From Pseudomonas sp. UBA6562 (GTDB taxonomy: Bacteria > Pseudomonadota > Gammaproteobacteria > Pseudomonadales > Pseudomonadaceae), in assembly GCF_002434265.1 (NCBI RefSeq), contig NZ_DJJS01000004.1, positions 62,001 through 126,000 on the forward strand: a stretch of 64,000 bases of DNA. The letters are read 5' to 3'. The position numbers and the translations under genes are program-made. Shown piece after piece: positions 43,704 to 51,901 of this stretch; the stretch's first letter is position 1; each line of letters starts with the position of its first letter. The notes beneath the pieces are model-generated. The model had not been told where the DNA came from and searched no databases. It saw only the letters and a list, made by a program, of their open reading frames with translations.

Positions 43704-44921
43704 ATGGCTGTCGGTCTTGGTCCTCTGCCCACCTTGCACCCGGTTCCGGGTTTTGAACTCGGCATCGCCTCGGCGGGCATCAAGCGTCCCGGACGCAAGG
43801 ATGTGGTGGTGATGCGCTGCGCCGAAGGCTCCAGCGTGGCGGGCGTGTTCACCCTCAATGCGTTCTGCGCGGCGCCGGTGATCCTCTGCCGTCAGCGCGT
43901 GCAAGGCCCGGTCCGCTACCTGCTGACCAACACCGGCAATGCCAACGCCGGCACCGGCGCGCCGGGCCTGGCAGCAGCCGAGCGCACCTGTGCCAAGCTC
44001 GCCGAACTGACCGGCGTCGAAGCCAGCGCCGTGCTGCCGTTCTCCACCGGGGTGATCGGCGAGCCGCTGCCCGTGGAGAAGATCGAAGGCGCCCTGCAAG
44101 CGGCCCTCGACGACCTGCGCGAAGACAACTGGGCCATGGCCGCGACCGGCATCATGACTACCGACACCCTGCCCAAGGGCGCCAGCCGGCAGTTCCAGTT
44201 CGACGGCCAGACCGTCACCGTCACCGGCATCAGCAAAGGCGCGGGGATGATCCGCCCGAACATGGCGACCATGCTCGGCTACATCGCCACCGACGCCAAG
44301 GTCGCCCCGGCGGTGCTCAAGGACCTGATCCTCGACGGCGCCAACAAGTCGTTCAACCGCATCACCATCGACGGCGACACCTCGACCAACGACTGCTGCA
44401 TGCTGATCGCCACCGGCCAGGCCGACGTGCCGGAAGTCACCCAGGCCTCGGGCGAGCTGTTCGAAGCGCTCAAGGCGGCGGTGTTCGAAGTGTGCATGGA
44501 AGTGGCCCAGGCCATCGTGCGCGACGGTGAAGGCGCCACCAAGTTCGTCACGGTGCAGGTCAACGGCGGCGGCAACCCGCAGGAGTGCCTGGACGTCGGT
44601 TACGCCGTGGCGCATTCGCCGCTGATCAAGACCGCGCTGTTCGCCTCCGACCCGAACTGGGGGCGCATCCTCGCCGCCGTAGGCCGTGCCGGGGTGCCGG
44701 ATCTGGACGTGAGCCTGATCGACGTGTACCTGGGCGACGTGTGCATCGCCAGCCAGGGCGGGCGCAGCGCCAGCTACACCGAGGAGCAGGGTTCGGCGGT
44801 GATGGCCCAGGCCGAAATCACCATCCGCATCGAGTTGGGCCGTGGCGCGTGCAGCGAGACCATCTGGACCACCGATCTGTCCCACGAATACGTCAAGATC
44901 AACGCCGAATACCGTACCTGA
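43704..44921 (+). CDS. argJ: Bifunctional ornithine acetyltransferase / N-acetylglutamate synthase ArgJ
   Basis: 405 residues from the ATG at 43704 (MAVGLGPLPTLHPV), with TAGGAGC 8 bp upstream; an in-frame TTG six codons earlier is rejected. The self-cleavage site is the conserved ATMLGYI segment near residue 190, where the Thr becomes the nucleophile of the beta subunit. Further blocks: KGAGMIRPNMATM, NRITIDGDTSTND, DPNWGRILAAVG. It recycles the acetyl group in arginine synthesis. It is probably monocistronic between secA and the GST gene. Confidence 0.96.
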   Translation: MAVGLGPLPTLHPVPGFELGIASAGIKRPGRKDVVVMRCAEGSSVAGVFTLNAFCAAPVILCRQRVQGPVRYLLTNTGNANAGTGAPGLAAAERTCAKLAELTGVEASAVLPFSTGVIGEPLPVEKIEGALQAALDDLREDNWAMAATGIMTTDTLPKGASRQFQFDGQTVTVTGISKGAGMIRPNMATMLGYIATDAKVAPAVLKDLILDGANKSFNRITIDGDTSTNDCCMLIATGQADVPEVTQASGELFEALKAAVFEVCMEVAQAIVRDGEGATKFVTVQVNGGGNPQECLDVGYAVAHSPLIKTALFASDPNWGRILAAVGRAGVPDLDVSLIDVYLGDVCIASQGGRSASYTEEQGSAVMAQAEITIRIELGRGACSETIWTTDLSHEYVKINAEYRT

Positions 44922-45027
44922 TCCCCCCCGCCCGGCGCCGGCCTAGCCCCGGCGGCCGCGGCCCCATGCGCCGTCGACGGCACTCCAGTGCGCGTCGATG
45001 GCGACCTCGTACCGCCTGGAGTCCACC

Positions 45028-45660
45028 ATGAGCTATCACCTGATCATCGGCGACAAGCGCTACTCCTCCTGGTCGCTGCGCGCCGCCTTGGCGCTGGACC
45101 TGACCGGGGCTCCCTACCAGCAGACCTTGGTCAAGCTCAAGCAGCCCGACACCCGCGCGCACCTGCTGCAGCACTCGACCACTGGCAAAGTGCCGGTGCT
45201 CAAGAGCGAGCACGGCTCCATCGCCGATTCCCTGGCCATCGCCGAGTACCTTGCCGAGCGGCATCCGGACGCGCAGCTGTGGCCGCAGGACATCGCCGCG
45301 CGCGCCAAAGCCCGGGCCGCCTGCGCCGAGATGCATAGCGGCTTCGCCGAGCTGCGCACCGCCATGCCTTTCGATGTCACGCGCGATCAGGCGCTGGAAC
45401 CGATGCCCGCGCAGGTACAAGCCGACATCGACCGCATCGTCGCCCTCTGGGCCGAATGCCGGACGGCCTGCACCACGCCCGGGCCGTTCCTGTTCGGCGC
45501 GCCGGGCATCGTCGATGCCTTCTTCGCACCGGTCGCCGTGCGCCTGCGCACCTACCGCGTCGAGGTGCCGGCGCAGGCGGCGGCCTACATCGAAGCCATC
45601 TATGCCTGGCCGGCGTTCCAAACCTGGCGGCAGGCCGGCTTGGCCGAGGCCCAGGCATGA
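45028..45660 (+). CDS. Glutathione S-transferase family protein
   Basis: 210 residues from the ATG at 45028, 5 bp after CTGGAG. The N-terminal thioredoxin-like domain (YHLIIGDKRYSSWSLRAALAL) has Ser residues at the catalytic position and the cis-Pro/Ser motif (GKVPVLKSEHGSIADSLAIAEYLAER). The C-terminal helical domain follows. The closest characterised relatives I recall are YfcF/zeta-like GSTs; the substrate is unknown. Its stop overlaps the start of the Nudix fusion gene (ATGA), so the two are translated together. Confidence 0.88.
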   Translation: MSYHLIIGDKRYSSWSLRAALALDLTGAPYQQTLVKLKQPDTRAHLLQHSTTGKVPVLKSEHGSIADSLAIAEYLAERHPDAQLWPQDIAARAKARAACAEMHSGFAELRTAMPFDVTRDQALEPMPAQVQADIDRIVALWAECRTACTTPGPFLFGAPGIVDAFFAPVAVRLRTYRVEVPAQAAAYIEAIYAWPAFQTWRQAGLAEAQA

Positions 45661-46604
45661 GCCGGGTGCATGTGGTGGCTGCCGTGATCCGGCGGGCCGA
45701 TGGTCAGGTCCTGTTGGCCCAGCGCAGCGCCAGCCAGCATCAGGGCGGGCTGTGGGAGTTTCCGGGGGGTAAGGTCGAAGCGGGGGAGGCGGTCGAGGCG
45801 GCACTGGCGCGCGAGCTGCGCGAGGAGTTGGGTATCGAGGTCAGCGCCTCGCGGCCCTTGATCACCGTCAGCCACGACTACCCCGACAAGCGAGTGCTGC
45901 TGGAGGTGCGCGAAGTCAGCGCGTTCACCGGCGAACCCCACGGTGCCGAAGGTCAGCCACTGGCCTGGGTCGCCCCGCGGGATCTGCCCAGCTACGAATT
46001 TCCCCAAGCCAACCGGCCGATCGTGGCGGCGGCGCGCTTGCCGGACCAGTACCTGATCACCCCAGACGACCAGGACCCTGGGCAACTGCTGCGCGGCATC
46101 CGCCAGGCCGTCGCCAATGGCATCGGCCTGATCCAGCTGCGCGCGCCCGATGGCTACGACCCCAAGTACCGCGACATCGCCGTGGATGCCGTGGGTCTCT
46201 GCGCCGGCAAAGCGCAACTGATGCTCAAAGGGCCACTGGAGTGGTTGGGCGACTTCCCGGCAGCGGGCTGGCACCTGACCGCCGCGCAGTTGCGCAAATA
46301 CGCGGCCAAGGGCCGGCCGTTCCCGACGTCACGTTGGCTAGCGGCCTCCTGCCACGATGCCGAAGAGTTGGCATTGGCCGAACAGATGGGCGTGGATTTC
46401 GTCACCTTGTCGCCAGTGCAGGCCACCCAGACCCACCCCGAGGCGACGCCTCTGGGTTGGGAGCAGGTACAGAGGTTGATCGCCGGGTTCAACCAGCCGG
46501 TGTTCGTGTTGGGCGGGGTCGGGCCGCAGCAGCGCGAGCAGGCCTGGCAGGCGGGCGCGCAAGGTGTAGCGGGGATTCGAGCGTTCTGGCCGAACGTCGA
46601 GTGA
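45657..46604 (+). CDS. mutT: Nudix hydrolase (MutT-like) fused to thiamine-phosphate-synthase-like domain
   Basis: 315 residues. Residues 1-130 are a MutT-type Nudix domain with an intact Nudix box, GGKVEAGEAVEAALARELRE followed by ELGI, and are likely to hydrolyse 8-oxo-dGTP. From about residue 135 the protein is a ThiE/TenI-like TIM barrel (PDDQDPGQLLRGIRQAVANG, LIQLRAPDGYDPKYRDIA, GVDFVTLSPVQATQTHPEA, VFVLGGVGPQQ). This fusion occurs across gammaproteobacteria; the role of the second domain is not clear, and it is not the main ThiE. It overlaps the GST gene by four bases. Confidence 0.9.
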   Translation: MSRVHVVAAVIRRADGQVLLAQRSASQHQGGLWEFPGGKVEAGEAVEAALARELREELGIEVSASRPLITVSHDYPDKRVLLEVREVSAFTGEPHGAEGQPLAWVAPRDLPSYEFPQANRPIVAAARLPDQYLITPDDQDPGQLLRGIRQAVANGIGLIQLRAPDGYDPKYRDIAVDAVGLCAGKAQLMLKGPLEWLGDFPAAGWHLTAAQLRKYAAKGRPFPTSRWLAASCHDAEELALAEQMGVDFVTLSPVQATQTHPEATPLGWEQVQRLIAGFNQPVFVLGGVGPQQREQAWQAGAQGVAGIRAFWPNVE

Positions 46605-46651
46605 TGGGAGGGTGAAGAGGCGGCCGACGCCAAAGCGCCGGCCTGCCGTGC

Positions 46652-47221
46652 TTACACAGGCCGCTTGGCCGCTTCCCAGAGTACTTCGGCCACCCCCTGA
46701 CGGCGGCCGATGATGCGCGAGGCGACGAACAGCAGGTCCGAGAGCCGGTTCAGGTAGGCCAGGCCTACGGCGCCCAGTGGTTCCACCGCGTTCAACTGCT
46801 GGCAACGGCGCTCGGCCGTACGGGCCTGGCTGCGGCAGACATGAGCTTGGGCGACCAACGCCGAACCGCTGGGCAGAATGAAGTTCTCCAACGGCCCCAA
46901 TTCTTCGTTCCACACATCGATGGCCGCTTCCAGACGCTCCACCTCTTGGAGGGTGAGCCCCTGGTAGCTGGGCATCGCCAGCTCGCCTCCCAGGTCGAAC
47001 AACCGATGCTGACACGGGGCCAGCACGTCGCTCACCTCCGTCAGCCCGTGTTCGGCGAGCCCTGCCAACAACAGCCCCAGGTGGCTGTTGAGCGTGTCCA
47101 CTTCGCCGATGGCCTCGACCCGCGGATGGTCCTTGGCAACCCGGCGCCCGTCGCCCAAGCCGGTTTCGCCTCGGTCACCGGTGCGTGTGTAGATCTTCGA
47201 AAGGCGATAGCCCATGGTCAT
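46652..47221 (-). CDS. PduO-type ATP:cob(I)alamin adenosyltransferase
   Basis: 189 residues. Family blocks: the ATP-binding N-terminus LSKIYTRTGDRGETGLGDGRR, VEAIGEVDTLNSHLGLLLA, and the conserved FILPSGSALVAQAHVCRSQARTAERRC region near residue 110, ending NRLSDLLFVASRII. It makes adenosylcobalamin from cob(I)alamin and ATP. It starts four bases inside the end of the histidine kinase gene, so it is probably translated from the same mRNA. Convergent with the Nudix fusion gene across a 47-bp gap. Confidence 0.92.
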   Translation of the reverse strand: MTMGYRLSKIYTRTGDRGETGLGDGRRVAKDHPRVEAIGEVDTLNSHLGLLLAGLAEHGLTEVSDVLAPCQHRLFDLGGELAMPSYQGLTLQEVERLEAAIDVWNEELGPLENFILPSGSALVAQAHVCRSQARTAERRCQQLNAVEPLGAVGLAYLNRLSDLLFVASRIIGRRQGVAEVLWEAAKRPV

Positions 47222-49245
47222 GGCTCCATAGCGGGTGACGGGCTGGCCGTCGGGGTCAAGGGCAGGCGCAAGGTAAAGCAGGTGCCGTGGCCGAGGCTCG
47301 ACTGCACCTCCATCTGGCCCTTGTGGTTATTGGTGATGATGAAGTACGACACCGACAGCCCGAGGCCGGTGCCCTGGCCGATGTCCTTGGTGGTGAAGAA
47401 GGGTTCGAAGATGCGCTTGCGCACGTTTTCGGACATGCCCATGCCGTTGTCCTCGACCTGGATTTCCGCCCAGGGCGGGCTCATCCGCGTGCGGATGGCG
47501 ATGCGTCCCGGCTCGCTGGGTTGGGGGCGCTGGTGGATGGATTGCGCAGCGTTCTTCAGCAGGTTCAGCAGCACCTGCTCCAGTTCGTTGGCGATGACCG
47601 GCACCGGCCCCAGCGCAGGGTCGAATTCGCGCAGGATGGCCTGGCCCTTGAAGTCGAAACCCACGCTCAGGTCGAAGTCGTTGCCGGCGATGTCCACGGC
47701 CTGGTCGATCAACGCCGGCAGTTCGCACGGCACCAGCTGGCGGTTGCTCAGGCGGCTGAAGCTGAGCATGTGGGTGACGATCTTCGCCGCCCGGGTACCG
47801 GCCTGCTGGATGCCGTCGAGCAAGTGCGGCACCTGGCGCTCGTGCAGGTAACGGTCGACCGCGGCCAGGTCCACAGCCAACGCCTGGGCGGTTTCCTGGT
47901 TGCGCGGCAGGTCCGCCGACAAGCGCCTGCGCAGGTTCTGCACGTTATGCAGGATGGCGCCCAGGGGGTTGTTGATTTCATGGGCCATGCCGGCGGCCAG
48001 ACCGCCCACCGAGAGCATCTTCTCGGACTGCACCATCATTTCTTCCAGCGACAGGCGCTGGGTGATGTCGTCGATGCGGATCACCACACCGCGGCCGCCT
48101 CCGCCGGTCAGGGGGTAGAAGGTCAGGGCGTAGTGCCGGGGGCTGTCGCCGTGGTTCCAGGTCACCCGCTCCACCTCGGCGACACGATGGTGCTCGACGC
48201 TGTCCTTGAGCTGCGGCAGGAACGGCTTGAGCGGCTCGAAGGCGAGGAAGATCGGCTGGTTCAGCGCCTCGCTCAAGGGCGTGCCGGAGAGCGCCGTGGC
48301 GGCCTGGTTCCATTGTGTGACGTACAGTTGTTCGTCCAGGGCGATCAGCGCCGAGGGCATGGAGTCGATGATGCTGTTGAGGTAGTTCTGAAAGCCGGTG
48401 AGCTTTTTCTCGATCTTGCCGCGCACCTGGACTTCCAGCTCCAGCTTGCGGTTGGTGTGGCGGGTTTCCTCGGCCAGGCCCTGGGCCTGGTCGAAGGCCG
48501 ACTGGAACTCGTCGCGGGCGCGCTTGAGCTGCTGCTCACGCGCCTCGATGCGCGACAGCATGGTGTTGAAGGCGTCGGCCAGGCTGCCGATCTCGTCGTC
48601 GTTGCCGCGTTGGGCGCGCAGCGCGTAGCTCTCTTCGCGGGTCACCTGGCGGCTGAGCTCTTCGAGCTGGTTGATCGGGCGGGTAATCAGGCGCTTGATC
48701 TGCCGCGCCACCACCAACCACAGCAGGCAACCCAGTACCAGAATCGCCAGGCTGGCGGTAAGGGTGCCGGTGTAGAAGGCACCGGGCAATTCGCTGCTGG
48801 CCACCAGCAGCAAATGCGCGGGCGGGCTGCCGGGGCGTGGCAGGGTGATCACCTGGGTGCTGCGAAACTCGCGCAGGCGCCAGGCGTCGATGTTGCGAAA
48901 GCGGTGGGGCAGGGCCAGCGGCTCGTCGCGCTGCAACTGCGCCAATTGCCGGCCGTCGCTGCCGTACACGGCCGCCGCATGCAGCGGTGAGTAGCTCTCC
49001 AGAGCGTTGAGCAATTGCTCGGCCTGCTCGCTGGAATCGCCGGCGCGGGCCGCCAGTGCCGGATTGTTCGCCAGCCGGCCGATGGTCTGCAGGGCCTGGG
49101 GGGCCATGCTTTCCTGGGTGATCCAGTACGCGGCGCTGATGAAGGTGAGGTTGGCGACCACCAGAATGGTGACCAGCAGCACCAGCAGGGCGGCGAAGAG
49201 TTTCTGCCCGACCGGCAGGTTGTCCAGGCGATGGCGCAGGTTCAT
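47218..49245 (-). CDS. Membrane sensor histidine kinase (HAMP-PAS-HisKA-HATPase)
   Basis: 675 residues with two transmembrane segments (about 15-37 and 175-198) around a periplasmic sensor of roughly 140 residues. HAMP (about 195-250) and a coiled coil follow, then a PAS domain (SIIDSMPSALIALDEQLYVTQW). The phosphoacceptor box is MAHEINNPLGAIL; ATPase boxes are N (NLLKNAAQ), G1 (VEDNGMGM), F (IFEPFFTTK) and G2 (GTGLGLS). No response-regulator gene lies beside it, so it is an orphan kinase with unknown ligand. It overlaps the adenosyltransferase gene. Confidence 0.92.
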   Translation of the reverse strand: MNLRHRLDNLPVGQKLFAALLVLLVTILVVANLTFISAAYWITQESMAPQALQTIGRLANNPALAARAGDSSEQAEQLLNALESYSPLHAAAVYGSDGRQLAQLQRDEPLALPHRFRNIDAWRLREFRSTQVITLPRPGSPPAHLLLVASSELPGAFYTGTLTASLAILVLGCLLWLVVARQIKRLITRPINQLEELSRQVTREESYALRAQRGNDDEIGSLADAFNTMLSRIEAREQQLKRARDEFQSAFDQAQGLAEETRHTNRKLELEVQVRGKIEKKLTGFQNYLNSIIDSMPSALIALDEQLYVTQWNQAATALSGTPLSEALNQPIFLAFEPLKPFLPQLKDSVEHHRVAEVERVTWNHGDSPRHYALTFYPLTGGGGRGVVIRIDDITQRLSLEEMMVQSEKMLSVGGLAAGMAHEINNPLGAILHNVQNLRRRLSADLPRNQETAQALAVDLAAVDRYLHERQVPHLLDGIQQAGTRAAKIVTHMLSFSRLSNRQLVPCELPALIDQAVDIAGNDFDLSVGFDFKGQAILREFDPALGPVPVIANELEQVLLNLLKNAAQSIHQRPQPSEPGRIAIRTRMSPPWAEIQVEDNGMGMSENVRKRIFEPFFTTKDIGQGTGLGLSVSYFIITNNHKGQMEVQSSLGHGTCFTLRLPLTPTASPSPAMEP

Positions 49246-49281
49246 GGGCGCACGTGTTCCCTGTCGGTTGGAGGAGCGCGG

Positions 49282-50199
49282 TCAGACGCTGGGCAGGCCG
49301 CGCGCTTGCAGGCTATCGACCAGGCGCTGGCGCAGGTGTTCAAGGCGCGGCACGGGCAGCTGGTGGCGCGCCGCGCAGCGGCAGGCATGGCCCAGCAGGT
49401 AGTGGATCTCGGTGCGGCGCCCGGCGCGCACGTCCTGGTGCATCGAGGAGTAGTTGGCAGCGGTGGCGAGAATCACCCGCTGCACGTCCTCGGCCAGGTC
49501 CTGGGCGGCGTCGGGCTGGCCACAGCGTCGCAGCAGAAGTGACAGCTCGGCGCACAGGCCCTCGATTTCGTCGAGGTGGCCCAACAGGCCGCCGTTGCGG
49601 CAGCCGTGCAGTACGGTCAGCGGGTTGATCGCGCAATTGAGCGCCAGTTTGCGCCATAGGCGGGTGAGGATGTCGACGGTCCATTGCGCGGGGATGGCGG
49701 CATCGTGCAGGTCGTCCAACCATGCCGGTGGCGTGGCCTGCAACGGATCGCCCAGCCAGGTGAAACCCTGGCCGGCGAAGCGTACCGCGAACGGCGCCTC
49801 GAGAAAGGCGCCTTCGGTGCTGGAGGCGAAGATGCAGCGTGCGTGGGGCGCCTGTTCGGCGACCTCGTCCTGGCTGCCCAGGCCGTTCTGCAACAGGATC
49901 AGCTCGGCACCGGGCGCCAGTCTGGGCAGCAGGCCGGCGATGGCCGGCGCGGCATCGTAGGCCTTGCAGGCCAGCAGCAGGCGGTGGATCGGCGTGTCCG
50001 TACTGGCCGTCTGGGCGGGCACGGCGTAATGGCTACGGTGCTCCTGCTCATGCAATGTCAGGCCGCCGGCGGTCTGGTAGGCGTCCAGCGCACGCTGGTC
50101 GCGCAGAATCAACTGCACCGCCTTGCCTGCCCGCGCCAGGCGGCAGGCCCACAGGCTGCCGAGGCTACCGGCGCCGAGAATATGCCAGCTGCTGCTCAT
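49282..50199 (-). CDS. panE: 2-dehydropantoate 2-reductase (ketopantoate reductase) family
   Basis: 305 residues. Rossmann loop ILGAGSLGSLWACRLARAG at the N-terminus, catalytic Lys in LLACKAYD (about residue 75), and KLALNCAINPLTVLHGCRNG with the Asn and the second catalytic Lys near residue 185. The late conserved MHQDVRAGRRTEIHYLLGH matches the MxxDxxxGRxTExxxxxG family motif. It would reduce ketopantoate to pantoate for coenzyme A synthesis. Pseudomonads often have several paralogs, so its exact role is inferred. Confidence 0.9.
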   Translation of the reverse strand: MSSSWHILGAGSLGSLWACRLARAGKAVQLILRDQRALDAYQTAGGLTLHEQEHRSHYAVPAQTASTDTPIHRLLLACKAYDAAPAIAGLLPRLAPGAELILLQNGLGSQDEVAEQAPHARCIFASSTEGAFLEAPFAVRFAGQGFTWLGDPLQATPPAWLDDLHDAAIPAQWTVDILTRLWRKLALNCAINPLTVLHGCRNGGLLGHLDEIEGLCAELSLLLRRCGQPDAAQDLAEDVQRVILATAANYSSMHQDVRAGRRTEIHYLLGHACRCAARHQLPVPRLEHLRQRLVDSLQARGLPSV

Positions 50200-50320
50200 C
50201 TGCGTTTCGCAACCCGTTATAATGGACCCGCATTTTAACCCTCAAAACACCCGCGCTCCACCGCCTGGGCCGTTGGCCGAAGGCGTGTCGAGCGCGCCGT
50301 TCATTTATGGAGAGTAACCC

Positions 50321-50806
50321 ATGCCTTCGTTCGACGTGGTATCGGAACTGGACAAGCACGAAGTGCAGAACGCTGTCGAAAACGCCATCAAGGAACTCGA
50401 CCGCCGCTATGACCTCAAGGGCAAGGGCAGCTTCGAGTTCAAGGACAAGGAAAAGACCGTCGCCCTCACCGCCGAGGCCGAGTTCCAGCTCGAAGCGATG
50501 ATCGAGATCCTGCGTCTGGCCTTGGTCAAGCGCAAGCTCGACGTCAAATGCCTGGAAGTCAAAGACGCCTATGCCTCGGGCAAGGAAATGAAACAGGAAG
50601 CGGTGTTCCGCGAGGGCATCGACAAAGACCTGGCCAAGAAGATCGTCGCCGAGATCAAGGACGGCAAGCTCAAGGTGCAGGCCGCCATCCAGGGCGAGCA
50701 GGTGCGCGTCACCGGCAAGAAGCGTGACGACTTGCAGGAAGCCATCGCTCTGCTGCGCACCAAGGAATTCGACATGCCCTTGCAGTTCAACAACTTCCGT
50801 GACTGA
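50321..50806 (+). CDS. yajQ: YajQ family nucleotide-binding protein
   Basis: 161 residues with the family start MPSFDVVSELDKHEVQNAVENA, the DRRYDLKGKGSFEFKDKEK block and the ending EFDMPLQFNNFRD. Two ferredoxin-like domains. In Xanthomonas a YajQ protein is reported to bind cyclic di-GMP and act with an LysR regulator, and in P. syringae YajQ affects phage transcription; the role here is unknown. A good GGAGAG ribosome binding site lies before the ATG. Divergent from panE. Confidence 0.95.
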   Translation: MPSFDVVSELDKHEVQNAVENAIKELDRRYDLKGKGSFEFKDKEKTVALTAEAEFQLEAMIEILRLALVKRKLDVKCLEVKDAYASGKEMKQEAVFREGIDKDLAKKIVAEIKDGKLKVQAAIQGEQVRVTGKKRDDLQEAIALLRTKEFDMPLQFNNFRD

Positions 50807-50919
50807 TTCGAGCGCGCCAGGAACCTCCCTGGCGCCGGCAGGGTCCACCCCTCCCGTGCCCGCTGCCAGCCGGCGGCCGGTTTCAACGTGTACGTGCCGC
50901 TCGGCATCAGGAGATAAAC

Positions 50920-51762
50920 ATGGATTTGAACGCTGAAGTCGATCAGCTGGTTCACCAAACGCAAACCTGGATTCCCTTGATCCTGCAGTACGGCAGCCGC
51001 CTGCTGCTGGCACTGCTGACCCTGGCCATCGGCTGGTGGGTCATCAACCGGCTCAGCGCACGGTTGGGCAAATTGGTGGGGCTGCGCCACTCCGACGCCG
51101 CCTTGCAGGGCTTCATCGCCACGCTGGCCAACATCGTGCTGAAGATCCTGCTGATGGTCAGCGTGGCCTCGATGATCGGTATCGAAACCACCTCCTTCGT
51201 CGCCGCCATCGGTGCTGCCGGTCTGGCCATCGGCCTGGCCTTGCAGGGCAGCCTGGCCAACTTCGCCGGCGGGGTGCTGATTCTGCTGTTCCGTCCGTTT
51301 CGCATCGGCGACTGGATCGAGGCGCAAGGCGTCAGCGGTACGGTCGACAGCATCCAGATCTTCCACACCGTGCTGCGCACCGGCGACAACAAGACGGTGA
51401 TCGTGCCCAACGGCAGCCTGTCCAACGGCATCATCACCAACTACAACCGCCAGCCGACCCGTCAGGTGGTGTTCAACGTCGGCGTGGACTACGACGCCGA
51501 TTTGCAGAAGGCCCGTGAAGTGCTGCTGGACCTCGCCAAGGACCCGCGTGTGCTGCCCGATCCCGCCCCTGCGGCGGTGGTGTCCGAGCTGGGCGACAGC
51601 TCCATCACCGTGTCGCTGCGCGTCTGGGTGAAGACGCCGGACTACTGGAGCCTGATGTTCATGCTCAATGAGCAAACCCGCGACCGCCTGCGCGCCGAAG
51701 GCATCGACATTCCGTTCCCGCAGCGGGTGATCCGCGTGGTACAGGAAGCCCCCGCACAGTAG
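50920..51762 (+). CDS. mscS: Small-conductance mechanosensitive channel, MscS family
   Basis: 280 residues. Three N-terminal transmembrane helices (about 20-45, 60-85 and 90-115), with a glycine/alanine-rich pore helix (AAIGAAGLAIGLALQGSLANFAGG) as in Escherichia coli MscS TM3. The beta domain (RIGDWIEAQGVSGTVDSIQIF, PNGSLSNGIITNYNRQPTRQ) and the alpha/beta C-terminal vestibule follow. It releases solutes during hypo-osmotic shock. Its ATG at 50920 lies after AGGAGATAAAC. The length equals canonical MscS (about 286). Confidence 0.95.
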   Translation: MDLNAEVDQLVHQTQTWIPLILQYGSRLLLALLTLAIGWWVINRLSARLGKLVGLRHSDAALQGFIATLANIVLKILLMVSVASMIGIETTSFVAAIGAAGLAIGLALQGSLANFAGGVLILLFRPFRIGDWIEAQGVSGTVDSIQIFHTVLRTGDNKTVIVPNGSLSNGIITNYNRQPTRQVVFNVGVDYDADLQKAREVLLDLAKDPRVLPDPAPAAVVSELGDSSITVSLRVWVKTPDYWSLMFMLNEQTRDRLRAEGIDIPFPQRVIRVVQEAPAQ

Positions 51763-51781
51763 ACCCTGCTGGGTCGTACAA

Positions 51782-51813
51782 CCTGTGGGAGCATCGCGAG
51801 ATGCTCCCACAGG
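51782..51813. repeat. Perfect 14-bp inverted repeat (REP-like or terminator)
   Basis: CCTGTGGGAGCATC and GATGCTCCCACAGG are separated by GCGA, 19 bp after the mscS stop. CTGTGGGAGC is the conserved arm of repeated extragenic palindromes scattered in P. putida genomes; it probably also ends mscS transcription. Confidence 0.8.
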
Positions 51814-51901
51814 CGTTTCTGCCCTTACACTTGTTCACAGCGCCGCCCCTGGCGTTGTGGCATATAGCCTGCCACTCATACCTTCCTGCCGATTTCGATC
51901 C

